Positions 40,911 through 50,831 of a DNA stretch of 64,000 nucleotides are shown here, piece after piece. How positions within the stretch are numbered: the first letter of the stretch is position 1; every line of letters begins with the position of its first letter. Source of the stretch: an uncultured Pontibacter sp. (GTDB taxonomy: Bacteria > Bacteroidota > Bacteroidia > Cytophagales > Hymenobacteraceae); NCBI RefSeq assembly GCF_947499215.1, contig NZ_CANMNI010000001.1, positions 806,001 through 870,000 on the forward strand, given 5' to 3'. The translations under genes were made by a program, and so were the position numbers. The notes beneath the pieces are model-generated. The model saw only the letters and a program-made list of their open reading frames with translations, did no database searches and was not told the origin of the DNA.

Positions 40911-42434
40911 ATGAGTACACCGGAAACAAACGGCATTTTTGCAGAGCACTATCTTTTAAAGGAGCGACTTAGCTCGGGAAGGGTTGAGGAGGTATGGAAG
41001 GCAGAGGACTGGTCGGATGAAGGGGCGCCTGTTACGCTCAGACTGTATGCGCCGCAGATCCGCCTCGACCCGCATAGTCTTGACCTCTTGCGAAAAGAGC
41101 AGGAAGAACGCGCCGCATTGGAGCATCCTAACCTGTTGTCCCCATCCGGCTTTGGGGTGCATGCGGGCATCCCATATGAGGTGGTGCCGCTTCAACCACA
41201 GCAATCCCTCGCTCAAAAACTCCTGCTCGATGGCCCTTTACCCGAGCGTGAAATTGCTTTGCTCATCAGGCAGGTAGCGACGGCGCTTTATTTCCTTCAT
41301 ACCCGGCAACCTCTTATATTACACAGACAACTATCGCCTGACCATATCATGGTCAGCAATGATGGCGCTTATTTGCTATCAGCCCCCGCACTCAGCAGCC
41401 AGTTGCGAACCGTACTGCACAGGGCGACCGGCACACCCTTGGCTACGGGCACGGCCTATGCCGCTCCCGAGCTTTTCGGTTCACACCCCTTGCATAGCGA
41501 AGCCAGCGACATTTTTGGGCTTGGTGTCAGCTTATATGAGCTCTGTACCGGAGAGACCCCTTGGTTGGGTAATGGGGGACTAAGCTTAAGCCAAGGCGCC
41601 GAAATCCCGATTGTGCCTGCACCCTACTCCCGCTATCTCAGCAATCTGGTGAGGGCCTGTCTGCACCCTGACCCAAACAAGCGACCCTCGGCGCAGGTGC
41701 TGGCCGATGAGGCAGACTATTATCTAGAACACGGACAATGGAAACCTTACGGGGCCTTTGGTAATGTAACGGCCGAGTCAATCGTCTACAAAAAGGGGCC
41801 ATCTATTGGCTTGATTCTTTTGGCTGTATTGCTAGTACTCGGAGCAGCCGCGGCTACCTATTACTTTTACCTAAGGGAGCCTGCCAAACCAAGCAAACCG
41901 GACACATACGCAAGTACTACCTCCTCCAGCGCTACTTCTTCCAACTCCGGTCAAATCCCACCCGACGACACAACCACGGCTATAGACCAGACTGCGCAAG
42001 CACCGGCGAAGGCGCAGAAGAAAGCCGTAGTTGCTCAACCTGAGCAAAAAGCCGTAACTACAGCTCAGCCTGAAAAGAAACCTCCAGTCCAAAAGCCAGT
42101 TACAAAGCCTGCGCAGCGAAAGCCCGCTCAACCTTTACAGCCGACTTACCCTAGGCCCACCAGTCTCGACGGGTACCTGAATGGCCTTCTAAATGAAGAG
42201 ATACCGCTGGAAGTACGAGACCGATGGCGCCCAGCCATTCAGAAATATTTCTCGAACGACGCCATCATCTCGGCTAAAATGAACAATGCGCCGCTGGGCA
42301 GTTTTGGAGTCAACGAGTTCATCGATATCCTGCTGAGTTCCGAAAACGGCAACAGCATCATCTTAGAGGAAATTATTAGAGAAGAAGACGGCACCATTGA
42401 TGAGGTTAGCGTTAGCATTATTACCGTCGAATAA
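40911..42434 (+). CDS. Membrane-anchored Ser/Thr protein-kinase-fold protein, predicted pseudokinase, with C-terminal extracytoplasmic domain
   Basis: Kinase-like order ERLSSGRVEEVWKAED...PVTLRLYAP...ILHRQLSPDHIMVSNDGAYLLSAPALS...AAPELFG...SDIFGLGVSLYELCTGETPW; TM at LILLAVLLVLGAAAATYYFYL; HRD, catalytic Lys and DFG positions are substituted. Confidence 0.8.
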   Translation: MSTPETNGIFAEHYLLKERLSSGRVEEVWKAEDWSDEGAPVTLRLYAPQIRLDPHSLDLLRKEQEERAALEHPNLLSPSGFGVHAGIPYEVVPLQPQQSLAQKLLLDGPLPEREIALLIRQVATALYFLHTRQPLILHRQLSPDHIMVSNDGAYLLSAPALSSQLRTVLHRATGTPLATGTAYAAPELFGSHPLHSEASDIFGLGVSLYELCTGETPWLGNGGLSLSQGAEIPIVPAPYSRYLSNLVRACLHPDPNKRPSAQVLADEADYYLEHGQWKPYGAFGNVTAESIVYKKGPSIGLILLAVLLVLGAAAATYYFYLREPAKPSKPDTYASTTSSSATSSNSGQIPPDDTTTAIDQTAQAPAKAQKKAVVAQPEQKAVTTAQPEKKPPVQKPVTKPAQRKPAQPLQPTYPRPTSLDGYLNGLLNEEIPLEVRDRWRPAIQKYFSNDAIISAKMNNAPLGSFGVNEFIDILLSSENGNSIILEEIIREEDGTIDEVSVSIITVE

Positions 42435-42517
42435 GCTTAATTTAATTTAAATAAGAAATTACAATGGGGGCTTGGTAATATAAATATTATCAACAATATT
42501 TATAAAGCCATATATTT

Positions 42518-44002
42518 TTGTACCCTATGTTTCTAGTTCTACTCCGACAACAGTGGAAGCAGACCAGTCGGTCCCCTGTTTTTCAAAAAAGCTTAGTCGT
42601 CAATATCATCCTCGGGTTGCTGATTATTTATTTTGCTTCAATCCTTGTCACGCTTGGCTTTTTTGCGGATAAAGTATTAGTGAAACTCTACCCCGGTCAG
42701 AGCTCCGTTGATTCCCTCAATAGTTTTCTGCTCTTCTATTTTCTGATTGACCTCCTTCTGCGGTTTATGATGCAGGACTTGCCCGTGCTGGCCGTGCAGC
42801 CATACCTGCACCTGCCTGTGCGGCGCAACAGACTGATACACTTCATGCTGCTTCGCTCTATACCCAGCATGTTCAACCTTATGATGCTGCTGGTATTTGT
42901 GCCCTTTATGCTGCGAGCTGTTATACCTACTTATGGCACAGGTATAGCTTTGGTGTGGCTGGCAGCGTTACTCATGCTTACTTTCTTCAACAACTACCTG
43001 CTCATCTATTTCAAGCGGCAGCTAACCAACAATCCTAGAGCCACTTTGCTGCTAGTTGTAGCCGTGGCCGGAATGATGCTGCTTGATTACTTGCAGGTGC
43101 TTTCACTGCGGCAGCTCTCTATGGATGCTTTCGGTGCGCTCATGCAGCAACCATGGCTACTGGTAGTGCCTTTTGGCATGCTTGCATTTGCCTATTGGCT
43201 CAATTTCAATTTCATGCGCGCGCATTTATACCCTGAGGAGATCTTCATCAAGAAAGTTGCGGCAGTGGATGGCAGCGATTTGGGCTTTCTGCACCGATTT
43301 GGCGATACAGGAAAACTGATCGCGCTGGAACTGAAGCTTATATGGCGGCACAAACGTCCGAAATCCATGATCATGCTATCAGGGATTATGCTATTTTACG
43401 GTCTTCTGTTTTATAGAAACGAGGCCTATACCGATGGCTATATGATGCTCATCTTCATCGGTATCTTTATGACAGGTATGCCGATATTCAACTACGGGCA
43501 ATTTGTGCCTGCTTGGCAGAGCGGACATTTCGATGCCCTGCTTACACAACGCATTACATCCTATCAATATCTACAGGCTAAATACTGGCTTTTCGTGCCT
43601 GCCGTGCTGGCCATGTTCCTGCTCACGCTGCCTTATGGCTTATTTGGTTACAAAATCGTGCTCATCAACGTGGCAGCCATGCTTTTTAACATTGGCATCA
43701 GTAGTTTCTTTGTGTTATACTTTGCCGTTTTGAACAAGAAGCGGCTCGACCTAAACAGTGGGTCTGCTTTTAACTGGCAAGGTGTAGGCGCTTCGAGCTT
43801 TATCCTGCAGTTGCCCGTCCTCCTGACTCCACTTCTGATCTATGCGCCTTTCGGTTATTTCGATATGCCACAGGTGGGCGTATTTTTCATCGGTCTAATC
43901 GGCTTGTTGGGATTTGTCTTTCACAGGCAATTGCTGCAACTGGCCACCAGCCGCTTCATCGACCACAAATACCGTATGGCAGCCGGTTACCGACAGCATT
44001 AA
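42518..44002 (+). CDS. ABC transporter permease, DUF5687-like
   Basis: Multi-TM protein immediately upstream of an ABC ATPase; MFLVLLRQQWKQTSRSPVFQKSLVVNIILGLLIIYF. Confidence 0.75.
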   Translation: MYPMFLVLLRQQWKQTSRSPVFQKSLVVNIILGLLIIYFASILVTLGFFADKVLVKLYPGQSSVDSLNSFLLFYFLIDLLLRFMMQDLPVLAVQPYLHLPVRRNRLIHFMLLRSIPSMFNLMMLLVFVPFMLRAVIPTYGTGIALVWLAALLMLTFFNNYLLIYFKRQLTNNPRATLLLVVAVAGMMLLDYLQVLSLRQLSMDAFGALMQQPWLLVVPFGMLAFAYWLNFNFMRAHLYPEEIFIKKVAAVDGSDLGFLHRFGDTGKLIALELKLIWRHKRPKSMIMLSGIMLFYGLLFYRNEAYTDGYMMLIFIGIFMTGMPIFNYGQFVPAWQSGHFDALLTQRITSYQYLQAKYWLFVPAVLAMFLLTLPYGLFGYKIVLINVAAMLFNIGISSFFVLYFAVLNKKRLDLNSGSAFNWQGVGASSFILQLPVLLTPLLIYAPFGYFDMPQVGVFFIGLIGLLGFVFHRQLLQLATSRFIDHKYRMAAGYRQH

Positions 44003-44097
44003 CCTAGGTGCTATGCTATAACTGCCCGAAGCCACAAATTCATCTTTTAAAATTAAAAACAGGTGATTACCTGCCAAATCATCATACCTCTATACCC

Positions 44098-44793
44098 ATG
44101 CTTGAAGTAACTAACCTTGAGAAATCTTATAGCGGTATAACCGTGGTGAACATCCCCTCGATGCACATACTGCCTGGCGAAACGGTAGGTTTGGTGGGCA
44201 ATAACGGAGCTGGCAAAACCACGCTATTCCGCATGATGCTAGACCTCGTGCGACCCTCCGCAGGACTAGTCCTAGCCAAAGGAGAGCCAGTTGCCCACGC
44301 CCATAATTGGAAGCACTATACCGGCTCACACCTCGACGAGGGCTTCCTGATCGACTATCTTACACCGGAGGAGTACTTTAAATTTATTGGTGACCTGCAT
44401 GGCTTGTCAACTGGGGACATACAAGAGCGTCTACAGCCCTTTACCGATCTGTTCAACGGTGAGGTGCTACAGCAGCGCAAGTATATCCGTGACTTTTCGA
44501 AAGGCAACCAGAAAAAGATAGGTATAGCGGCAGCAGCGCTTTCCCTACCCGAAATCCTGATCTTGGATGAGCCTTTCGCCAGCTTAGACCCCAGTTCTCA
44601 GATCAGGTTGAAAAATCTGCTGCGTTATCTGCACGAACAGCACCGCATGACACTATTCATCTCAAGCCACGACCTGAGCCATGTGACAGAGGTATGCAAG
44701 CGCATTGTGATTCTCGAGAAAGGACAAATCGTGCAGGATATGCAAACTACGGAAAACACACTGCAGGCTCTCGAAGCCTACTTTACGGTTTAA
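44098..44793 (+). CDS. ABC transporter ATP-binding protein
   Basis: VGLVGNNGAGKTTLFRMML Walker A; RDFSKGNQKKIGIAAAAL signature; EILILDEPFASLD Walker B. Start at MLEVTNLEKSYSG. Confidence 0.94.
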   Translation: MLEVTNLEKSYSGITVVNIPSMHILPGETVGLVGNNGAGKTTLFRMMLDLVRPSAGLVLAKGEPVAHAHNWKHYTGSHLDEGFLIDYLTPEEYFKFIGDLHGLSTGDIQERLQPFTDLFNGEVLQQRKYIRDFSKGNQKKIGIAAAALSLPEILILDEPFASLDPSSQIRLKNLLRYLHEQHRMTLFISSHDLSHVTEVCKRIVILEKGQIVQDMQTTENTLQALEAYFTV

Positions 44794-44814
44794 AATACGA
44801 TTTAACGCAAACAC

Positions 44815-44849
44815 AAAAAGCCACTAATCCCGGGATTTGGTGGCTTTTT
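44815..44849 (+). terminator. Rho-independent terminator after the ABC operon
   Basis: AAAAAGCCACTAATCCC/GGGATTTGGTGGCTTTTT hairpin with T-run. Confidence 0.85.
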
Positions 44850-44968
44850 GCTTTATGGTAATGGCTGTTCCAGCTATCTATCGACTTAATAGGATTTTTT
44901 ACGTTTAAGCAAACAGTCCTATAACACGGTCAATTTTAGATTTCATTAATCAAATATTGTCTCGCAAC

Positions 44969-46342
44969 ATGAAAGCATATTTTCTCCTGCTTATACTTCT
45001 GACTGTAGGCCTATACCCTACTTGGGCACAGCAACCTGTAAACTCCAGCGAACAGGAAGTAGTGTTTCGCTCCGTCAGCCTCATCCCGATGGATAAGGAG
45101 CAGGTTATCAAGAACCAAACGGTGGTGGTAAAAGACGGGAAGATCACGGCCATTGGCAGCGCGGGAAAAGTGAAGCACAGCAAAAATGCGCTGATCGTAG
45201 ACGGAAAAGGTAAATACCTGATGCCCGGACTGGCCGAAATGCACGCTCATGTCCCCCCTGTTGACGACTTGGAGCAGATGAAAGAAGTACTGCAGTTGTT
45301 TACACTGCATGGCATTACCACCATTAGGGGGATGCTGGGTCATCCACGCCACCTCGAACTGCGCAGCAAATTGCAGTCCGGCGAATTGATCGGGCCACGA
45401 TTCTATACCTCAGGCCCCTCTCTGAACGGGAACAGCGTTAATTCTCCTGAAGCCGGGGCCGAGATGGTCAGGCAACAGAAGCAGGCCGGTTACGATTTCC
45501 TGAAACTCCATCCGGGGCTTAACAACGAGACCTTTGCCGCTATTGCCAATACAGCTAATCAGGAAGGAATGCCTTTTGCCGGGCATGTGTCGTACGAGGT
45601 GGGTGTTTGGCGTGCCATTGAGGCGGGCTATGCCTCTATTGATCATATGGACGGTTTTATTGAAAGCCTTGTACCGGGTCTAGAGGCTATACCGGAGCAG
45701 GAGGTTGGCCTCTTTGCCATGTATATCGCCGATCAGGCGGACACGACCCGTATACCTAACCTGATGACGGCTTTGCGCGAAAAGAGCATCTGGGTAGTTC
45801 CGACACAGGCACTTGCCGAACGCTGGATGTCACCTGCCGAGTCACCTGAAGTACTGGCCAACAAACCTGAAATGAAATACATGTCTCCTAAAACGGTGCA
45901 GAACTGGGTGGCGTCCAAACAGAAGCTGCTAGCAGACCCGCGTTACGATGCCGATGCCATCATGCGGTATGTGGACCTGCGCAGGGAACTAATCAAAGCC
46001 TGCAACGATAACCAAGTCGGCCTGTTGCTGGGCTGTGACGCCCCACAGGTATTTAATGTGCCCGGCATCTCCACCCACCAAGAGTTGGAGTACTTGGTCG
46101 CGGCGGGCTTAAGCCCCTACGAAGCCCTCCGGACGGGCACTGTGAATGTAGGGAAGTACTTTAACCGAGAAGACATAGGCGTGTTGAAGGTGGGTGCAGT
46201 GGCTGATCTGCTGCTCTTGGGCGGAAATCCCTTAGAAGACATCACCCAAACCCAACGCATTGAAGGTATCCTGATCGGCCATACCTATCTGCCCAAAGCC
46301 TACATCACCCAAGCATTAAAAAAGATGGAAAAGGCGCAGTAG
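44969..46342 (+). CDS. Secreted amidohydrolase family protein
   Basis: Signal peptide MKAYFLLLILLTVGLYPTWAQ; KYLMPGLAEMHAHVP; LLLGCDAPQ; GAVADLLLLGGNPLEDI. Confidence 0.9.
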   Translation: MKAYFLLLILLTVGLYPTWAQQPVNSSEQEVVFRSVSLIPMDKEQVIKNQTVVVKDGKITAIGSAGKVKHSKNALIVDGKGKYLMPGLAEMHAHVPPVDDLEQMKEVLQLFTLHGITTIRGMLGHPRHLELRSKLQSGELIGPRFYTSGPSLNGNSVNSPEAGAEMVRQQKQAGYDFLKLHPGLNNETFAAIANTANQEGMPFAGHVSYEVGVWRAIEAGYASIDHMDGFIESLVPGLEAIPEQEVGLFAMYIADQADTTRIPNLMTALREKSIWVVPTQALAERWMSPAESPEVLANKPEMKYMSPKTVQNWVASKQKLLADPRYDADAIMRYVDLRRELIKACNDNQVGLLLGCDAPQVFNVPGISTHQELEYLVAAGLSPYEALRTGTVNVGKYFNREDIGVLKVGAVADLLLLGGNPLEDITQTQRIEGILIGHTYLPKAYITQALKKMEKAQ

Positions 46343-46394
46343 TCCGGTCCCAAAACTAAAAGCCCGGCAAGCTGTTACGAATCCAATAAATAAA

Positions 46395-47192
46395 ATGACC
46401 AGTTCAACAAACACAATCTCCATGAAACAGAAAGCAATACTACTACTGGCAGGCATGCTGCTGCTCTTTACGGCACAGGCCCAACAAACAAATAGCGAAG
46501 ACCAAATTGAAACTGAGAAAGGACCACTGACCGTAAGGCCGATCCTGCACGGTACTGTGGCTTTTACTTGGGATGGCAAAACCATTTACGTGGACCCCTA
46601 CGGCGGCGCGAAGGCATTTGAAGGTATAGCCGACCCCGACCTGATCCTGATCACCGACATCCACGGCGACCATCTCGACCTCAAGACACTCGAGGCCATC
46701 AATACTGACAAGGCTACTTTTGTGGTGCCACAGGCCGTGGCTGACAAGCTACCGGAGAGCTATAAGCAGCGCGTTGTTGTGCTTGGCAACGGCGAGCACA
46801 CCGAGCAGCTGGGTATAGCCATTGCGGCCCTGCCCATGTATAACCTGCCCGAGAGCGAGGATTCCCGCCACACCAAAGGCCGGGGCAACGGCTATGTGCT
46901 GGAGTTCGCCGACAAAACCGTATACCTATCCGGCGACACCGAAGACATCCCTGAGATGCGTGCGCTACGCAACATTGATATGGCCTTTGTCTGCATGAAC
47001 CTACCCTATACCATGAATATCGACCAAGCCGCATCTGCCGTACTGGAATTTAAACCGACTATGATATACCCTTATCACTACCGTGGACAGGAAGGGCTGA
47101 GCGATGTGGAGGCGTTTAAGCAGAAAGTGAACGAAGGAGATAAGAACATAGAAGTAAGGCTGCGCAACTGGTATCCGGAAAATAAAAAATAA
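46395..47192 (+). CDS. MBL-fold metal-dependent hydrolase (secreted)
   Basis: KTIYVDPYGG...LILITDIHGDHLDLKTLEAI; VYLSGDTEDIPEM; MIYPYHYRGQEG; start possibly ATG 46422. Confidence 0.82.
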   Translation: MTSSTNTISMKQKAILLLAGMLLLFTAQAQQTNSEDQIETEKGPLTVRPILHGTVAFTWDGKTIYVDPYGGAKAFEGIADPDLILITDIHGDHLDLKTLEAINTDKATFVVPQAVADKLPESYKQRVVVLGNGEHTEQLGIAIAALPMYNLPESEDSRHTKGRGNGYVLEFADKTVYLSGDTEDIPEMRALRNIDMAFVCMNLPYTMNIDQAASAVLEFKPTMIYPYHYRGQEGLSDVEAFKQKVNEGDKNIEVRLRNWYPENKK

Positions 47193-47212
47193 GAAACCAT
47201 ACTCAACAGCCC

Positions 47213-47575
47213 TTGCACGACTTTAGGCTATACATTGAATACGTTGCACGGTTCATCGAAGCGATTGGCGTCCTGATCATTGCGATCGGGGCAGCCGTCG
47301 CACTTTTCCGTTTTTTATTTCCCATTCGGCGAAACTCCCACCGCTCCTATAAGCAGTTGCGCCATGACTTGGGCAAAGCCATCCTGCTGGGGCTAGAGAT
47401 ACTGGTGGCCGCCGACATCATTGCCACCGTCGTGACAGAACCCAGCATGGAGCGCGTGCTCACACTGGGCCTCATTGTCCTGATCCGTACCTTTCTGAGC
47501 CTCTCCCTGCAGGTCGAACTGGAAGGTCGTTTTCCGTGGCAGAAAAGGAGGCCGGAGGCAGAGGAACCTCTTTAG
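47213..47575 (+). CDS. DUF1622-like small membrane protein
   Basis: IGVLIIAIGAAVALFRFL...YKQLRHDLGKAILLGLEILVAADIIATVVTEPSMERVLTLGLIVLIRTFLSLSLQVELEGRFPW; TTG start assumed. Confidence 0.8.
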   Translation: MHDFRLYIEYVARFIEAIGVLIIAIGAAVALFRFLFPIRRNSHRSYKQLRHDLGKAILLGLEILVAADIIATVVTEPSMERVLTLGLIVLIRTFLSLSLQVELEGRFPWQKRRPEAEEPL

Positions 47576-47680
47576 TCCCGTCATTCGGCAATTCCGTATA
47601 CATAGCTACACCCCGGATCGTGGTCTCAGACCATGCTATACCTGTCATTGCTCCTGTTCAAGTTATCTTAAGTCCTGTGC

Positions 47681-49798
47681 ATGCGCGCAAGGCCGCTACC
47701 TTTCAAAGAATCCGCACTGCTGCTAGTGGGTGTACTGCTGGTGGTGTATATCATCTACCGGCATTTCTCAAGCAATCCACGCCTGAACGGACATTACACG
47801 GTCGGAGTAATTCTTAACACAATTGAGCTTACACCCAGTGACCTTGAGGTGGTCAAGTTCATCATCGGCAAAAAGCTTCAGCAAATCAATCAACAGGGTG
47901 GCGTGGACGGACGGGAGCTTCGCGTGAAGTATCTAGACGACGAGGGCAGCCCCGAAACGGCGCAGCAAGTGGTGCGCGAAACCATGAATGACAGTCATTT
48001 GATCGGCTATGTGGGCTGCTGGAGTTCTACCCGCTCCAAGGCCATCTCTAATTTAGTCGGGCCCAGCCGAATTCCATTTATAGGAGGTTATGCACTCACT
48101 CCCCTTTTTGAGGACTTCCCTACCATGTACACGGCGGAGCGGGGCATCCTAGACCTTTCGGCAGTATATGGGGAGCTGATTAGTGAATACCGTCGACCGG
48201 CATTTGTTGGCAAGAAAGGAGATCTCTACTCGCTTGCCCTTTTTCAGAAAATGCAGGAAGTGACTTCCCAGCAAGACAATATGCAGTTGGTGCATCATAA
48301 GTGGTTTTCAGGCGATCATACCTACACACCAACTGAACTCGACTCGCTGAGTAGCGCACTTATTTCAAAAGACGCTGACTTTCTGGTGATCTCCTTTGAG
48401 AGCGGCATCACCTCCTATATTATTAAGGAGTTGCGAAACGCAGGTATACACATACCGATCTACACGGCCTTGGGTGACCTTGGCTTTGTGACTTCGCAGG
48501 CTGACGGCCTATCGGTCGGTGAGCTCTACGACCTGAACGTGATCGGCGTTCCTGGGACTTTCAACCTACGGCTGCAGGAGCAGATACCGGCTTTCAGAAA
48601 GGAAGTGCAGCGTAGCGAAACGCTCGAGTTGCAGCTCAGCTTCGGCGCCCGGTTGGCCGATAGTATCGGGCTCTTGGCTGAGGCGGCTCGGTCCTCTGCC
48701 TCCAAAGGCCCGGACCTGCCCATCCGGGAACGCATCAACTACGGCATGACACAGTACATAGGCGGCGAGCGCATTTACAGGGGCTGGTTCAACGACTGGT
48801 ATTTTACGCCTGACAGGGCCATAGCCGGTGACGTGTTGCTTGCTTGGAAGCCCAAAGCCACCGCCTACCACATGCTGGCGCCGCAGCAGTACATGCACCT
48901 AAACGACACCCTGCGCAAAGTGCCTGTGCTCTATACCCACATGGACATGGTGCATATTAACCGGGTCAGCGACACGGAAGGAAGCTTTTACGCCACTTTT
49001 TATTTTGAGGTGACTTCTGCCGGCCAGTTCGCTGTAGAGCAGCTCGACTTTACCAATGCCGCCCGCAGCGAAACGAGCCACGAGTATCTGTTAGACATCA
49101 AGCCCATCCGGCAACGTAGGCTTTCTGGTGAGCATCCGCTCTACAACTACCTGTATAAAATTTCGGGCAAGTTCATCTTTGAGCCGGATCTACGCAACTA
49201 TCCTTTCGATCAGCAGCGTTTCTCCATCTCCTTTCAGCCTAGCAGTGCACTAACGCCGTTTCTGGTGCAGCCTTCCCACCCCTCCTCCCGCGACACGGTG
49301 TTTGAGGTAAGAGGCTGGAACTACAGCGGCCATTATGTTGGTTTCGACCATGACATCATTAGCTCCTTCAATACCTTCGAGTTCTCCCGCCAGACCATTC
49401 CATACTACAAGTTCAACTATACCTTTGTGCTGAGTCGGGCCCGCATCGATTTTTTTCTCAAGGTGTTCACACCGCTTCTAGTTATCCTTACCATCACCTA
49501 TTTCTCGGTATACATCCCGCTGCACCGCTTCGAAACGCTTGAGGCCATACAGGTCACCTCGCTTCTGGCCTCCATCGCCCTGTACTTCTCCGCCTACAAA
49601 CCCGAGATGGAGTTCGCCACCATTTCAGACAAAATCTTTATTTTCACTTACATCATGATCACTTCCCTTATAGGAACCTCCATATTGCAGTTTGTGAAAC
49701 GCAAGAAATATAACACCGAGAGCAAAGTCGCTAAAATTTACCAGCATTACATTTTCCCACTTATCGTACTGGTTTTCACCTTTGCAGTGATCTGGTAA
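47681..49798 (+). CDS. Predicted fusion of a type-1 periplasmic/LIV-BP ligand-binding domain with a pentameric ligand-gated ion channel (Pro-loop receptor) ECD and four TM helices
   Basis: N-terminal TM, then YTVGVILNTIELTPSDLEVVKFIIGKKLQQINQQGGVDGRELRVKYLDDEGSPETAQQVVRETM (PBP type 1 pattern). C-terminus: FEPDLRNYPFDQQRFSISFQ (Pro-loop), M1 FFLKVFTPLLVILTITYFSVYIP, M2 LEAIQVTSLLASIALYFSAYKPEM, M3 SDKIFIFTYIMITSLIGTSILQF, M4 IFPLIVLVFTFAVIW. Confidence 0.82.
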   Translation: MRARPLPFKESALLLVGVLLVVYIIYRHFSSNPRLNGHYTVGVILNTIELTPSDLEVVKFIIGKKLQQINQQGGVDGRELRVKYLDDEGSPETAQQVVRETMNDSHLIGYVGCWSSTRSKAISNLVGPSRIPFIGGYALTPLFEDFPTMYTAERGILDLSAVYGELISEYRRPAFVGKKGDLYSLALFQKMQEVTSQQDNMQLVHHKWFSGDHTYTPTELDSLSSALISKDADFLVISFESGITSYIIKELRNAGIHIPIYTALGDLGFVTSQADGLSVGELYDLNVIGVPGTFNLRLQEQIPAFRKEVQRSETLELQLSFGARLADSIGLLAEAARSSASKGPDLPIRERINYGMTQYIGGERIYRGWFNDWYFTPDRAIAGDVLLAWKPKATAYHMLAPQQYMHLNDTLRKVPVLYTHMDMVHINRVSDTEGSFYATFYFEVTSAGQFAVEQLDFTNAARSETSHEYLLDIKPIRQRRLSGEHPLYNYLYKISGKFIFEPDLRNYPFDQQRFSISFQPSSALTPFLVQPSHPSSRDTVFEVRGWNYSGHYVGFDHDIISSFNTFEFSRQTIPYYKFNYTFVLSRARIDFFLKVFTPLLVILTITYFSVYIPLHRFETLEAIQVTSLLASIALYFSAYKPEMEFATISDKIFIFTYIMITSLIGTSILQFVKRKKYNTESKVAKIYQHYIFPLIVLVFTFAVIW

Positions 49799-50082
49799 GC
49801 TTTTGCAAAACCACAGAACTCTAAGTAGCAGAACTTAAACGACTTGCCATCTGTTGAGCAGAAATGTGAAACGAGTAGAGCCTGCATATGGGCATTGTGC
49901 AAGGTATAGCGAAACGAATGTTTAGCGCCTTTTTAGGGCCCGATTGGCAATAAAAGATTAACTTTTTAAGTTAGGGTAAAAAGGTTTTTGGAAAAAAGCA
50001 CAAAATTCACTAATCGACTATCTTAAAAAAATATTATTTTTATATTTACCGCAATTCAACTTTTACCATTATTAAAAACAAC

Positions 50083-50766
50083 ATGAAAGCATTCTTTCTT
50101 TCCTTATTGATCGTGCTGACCGTGGCGGCACCAGCAGTGCAGGCGCAGGGAACTGCTAGCAATGAGAACAAGTCAGCCACTGCCTTGTCTGGGCAGTTCA
50201 ATGACCTCAAGTCCAAGTCCAACTCCTACATGGAAGGCAATAGAGAGTATAAGGTTGTGAATGTCAGTCTGCTCAACTCCTTCTGGCAGAGCGTGCAGGC
50301 TACTATAAAAGAGACCGAGCAGAAGCAGGCCAAAGACCTGAACGCAACCCGCGGCGATTTGGAGACTGCCCGTGCGCGCATAGACGAGCAGGAAAAGCAG
50401 ATCGAAGCCCTCAAGCTTGACAATGCCGAAAAGGAAGCGGCCGTGCAGCAGAGCGAAGACGCCGTAAATAACCTGCATGTGCTAGGCATCCCAATTCATA
50501 AGCAGGTATATGTGATCATCAACACAGCCATCATTGCCCTTCTGCTTATTGCCTTGGGTGTGATTTATACCCAGTATAAGAGCAGCAAAAAGGTGACAGA
50601 CCAGAAAAAGAAAGAGTTTGACGACATCGACCATGAGTTCGCCGACTTCAAGAAGAACGCCCGCGAGCGCGAGATCAAAATCAAGCGTGAGCTGCAGACG
50701 GAGATGAACCTAGTGGCGGAACTCAACGAACAGATAGCCGCACTGCAGAAAAAAGTGCATGCATAA
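50083..50766 (+). CDS. Secreted/membrane coiled-coil protein of unknown function
   Basis: Signal peptide MKAFFLSLLIVLTVAAPAVQAQ, coiled coil, TM VYVIINTAIIALLLIALGVIYTQY, second coiled coil. Confidence 0.75.
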   Translation: MKAFFLSLLIVLTVAAPAVQAQGTASNENKSATALSGQFNDLKSKSNSYMEGNREYKVVNVSLLNSFWQSVQATIKETEQKQAKDLNATRGDLETARARIDEQEKQIEALKLDNAEKEAAVQQSEDAVNNLHVLGIPIHKQVYVIINTAIIALLLIALGVIYTQYKSSKKVTDQKKKEFDDIDHEFADFKKNAREREIKIKRELQTEMNLVAELNEQIAALQKKVHA

Positions 50767-50793
50767 GCGGACTTTTCCTACAAAATAATGCAG

Positions 50794-50831
50794 ACAGGCT
50801 GCCTCGGTTATCCGGGGCAGCCTGTTTTTTT
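50794..50831 (+). terminator. Rho-independent terminator
   Basis: ACAGGCTGCCTCGG..CCGGGGCAGCCTGT followed by TTTTTTT. Confidence 0.88.
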
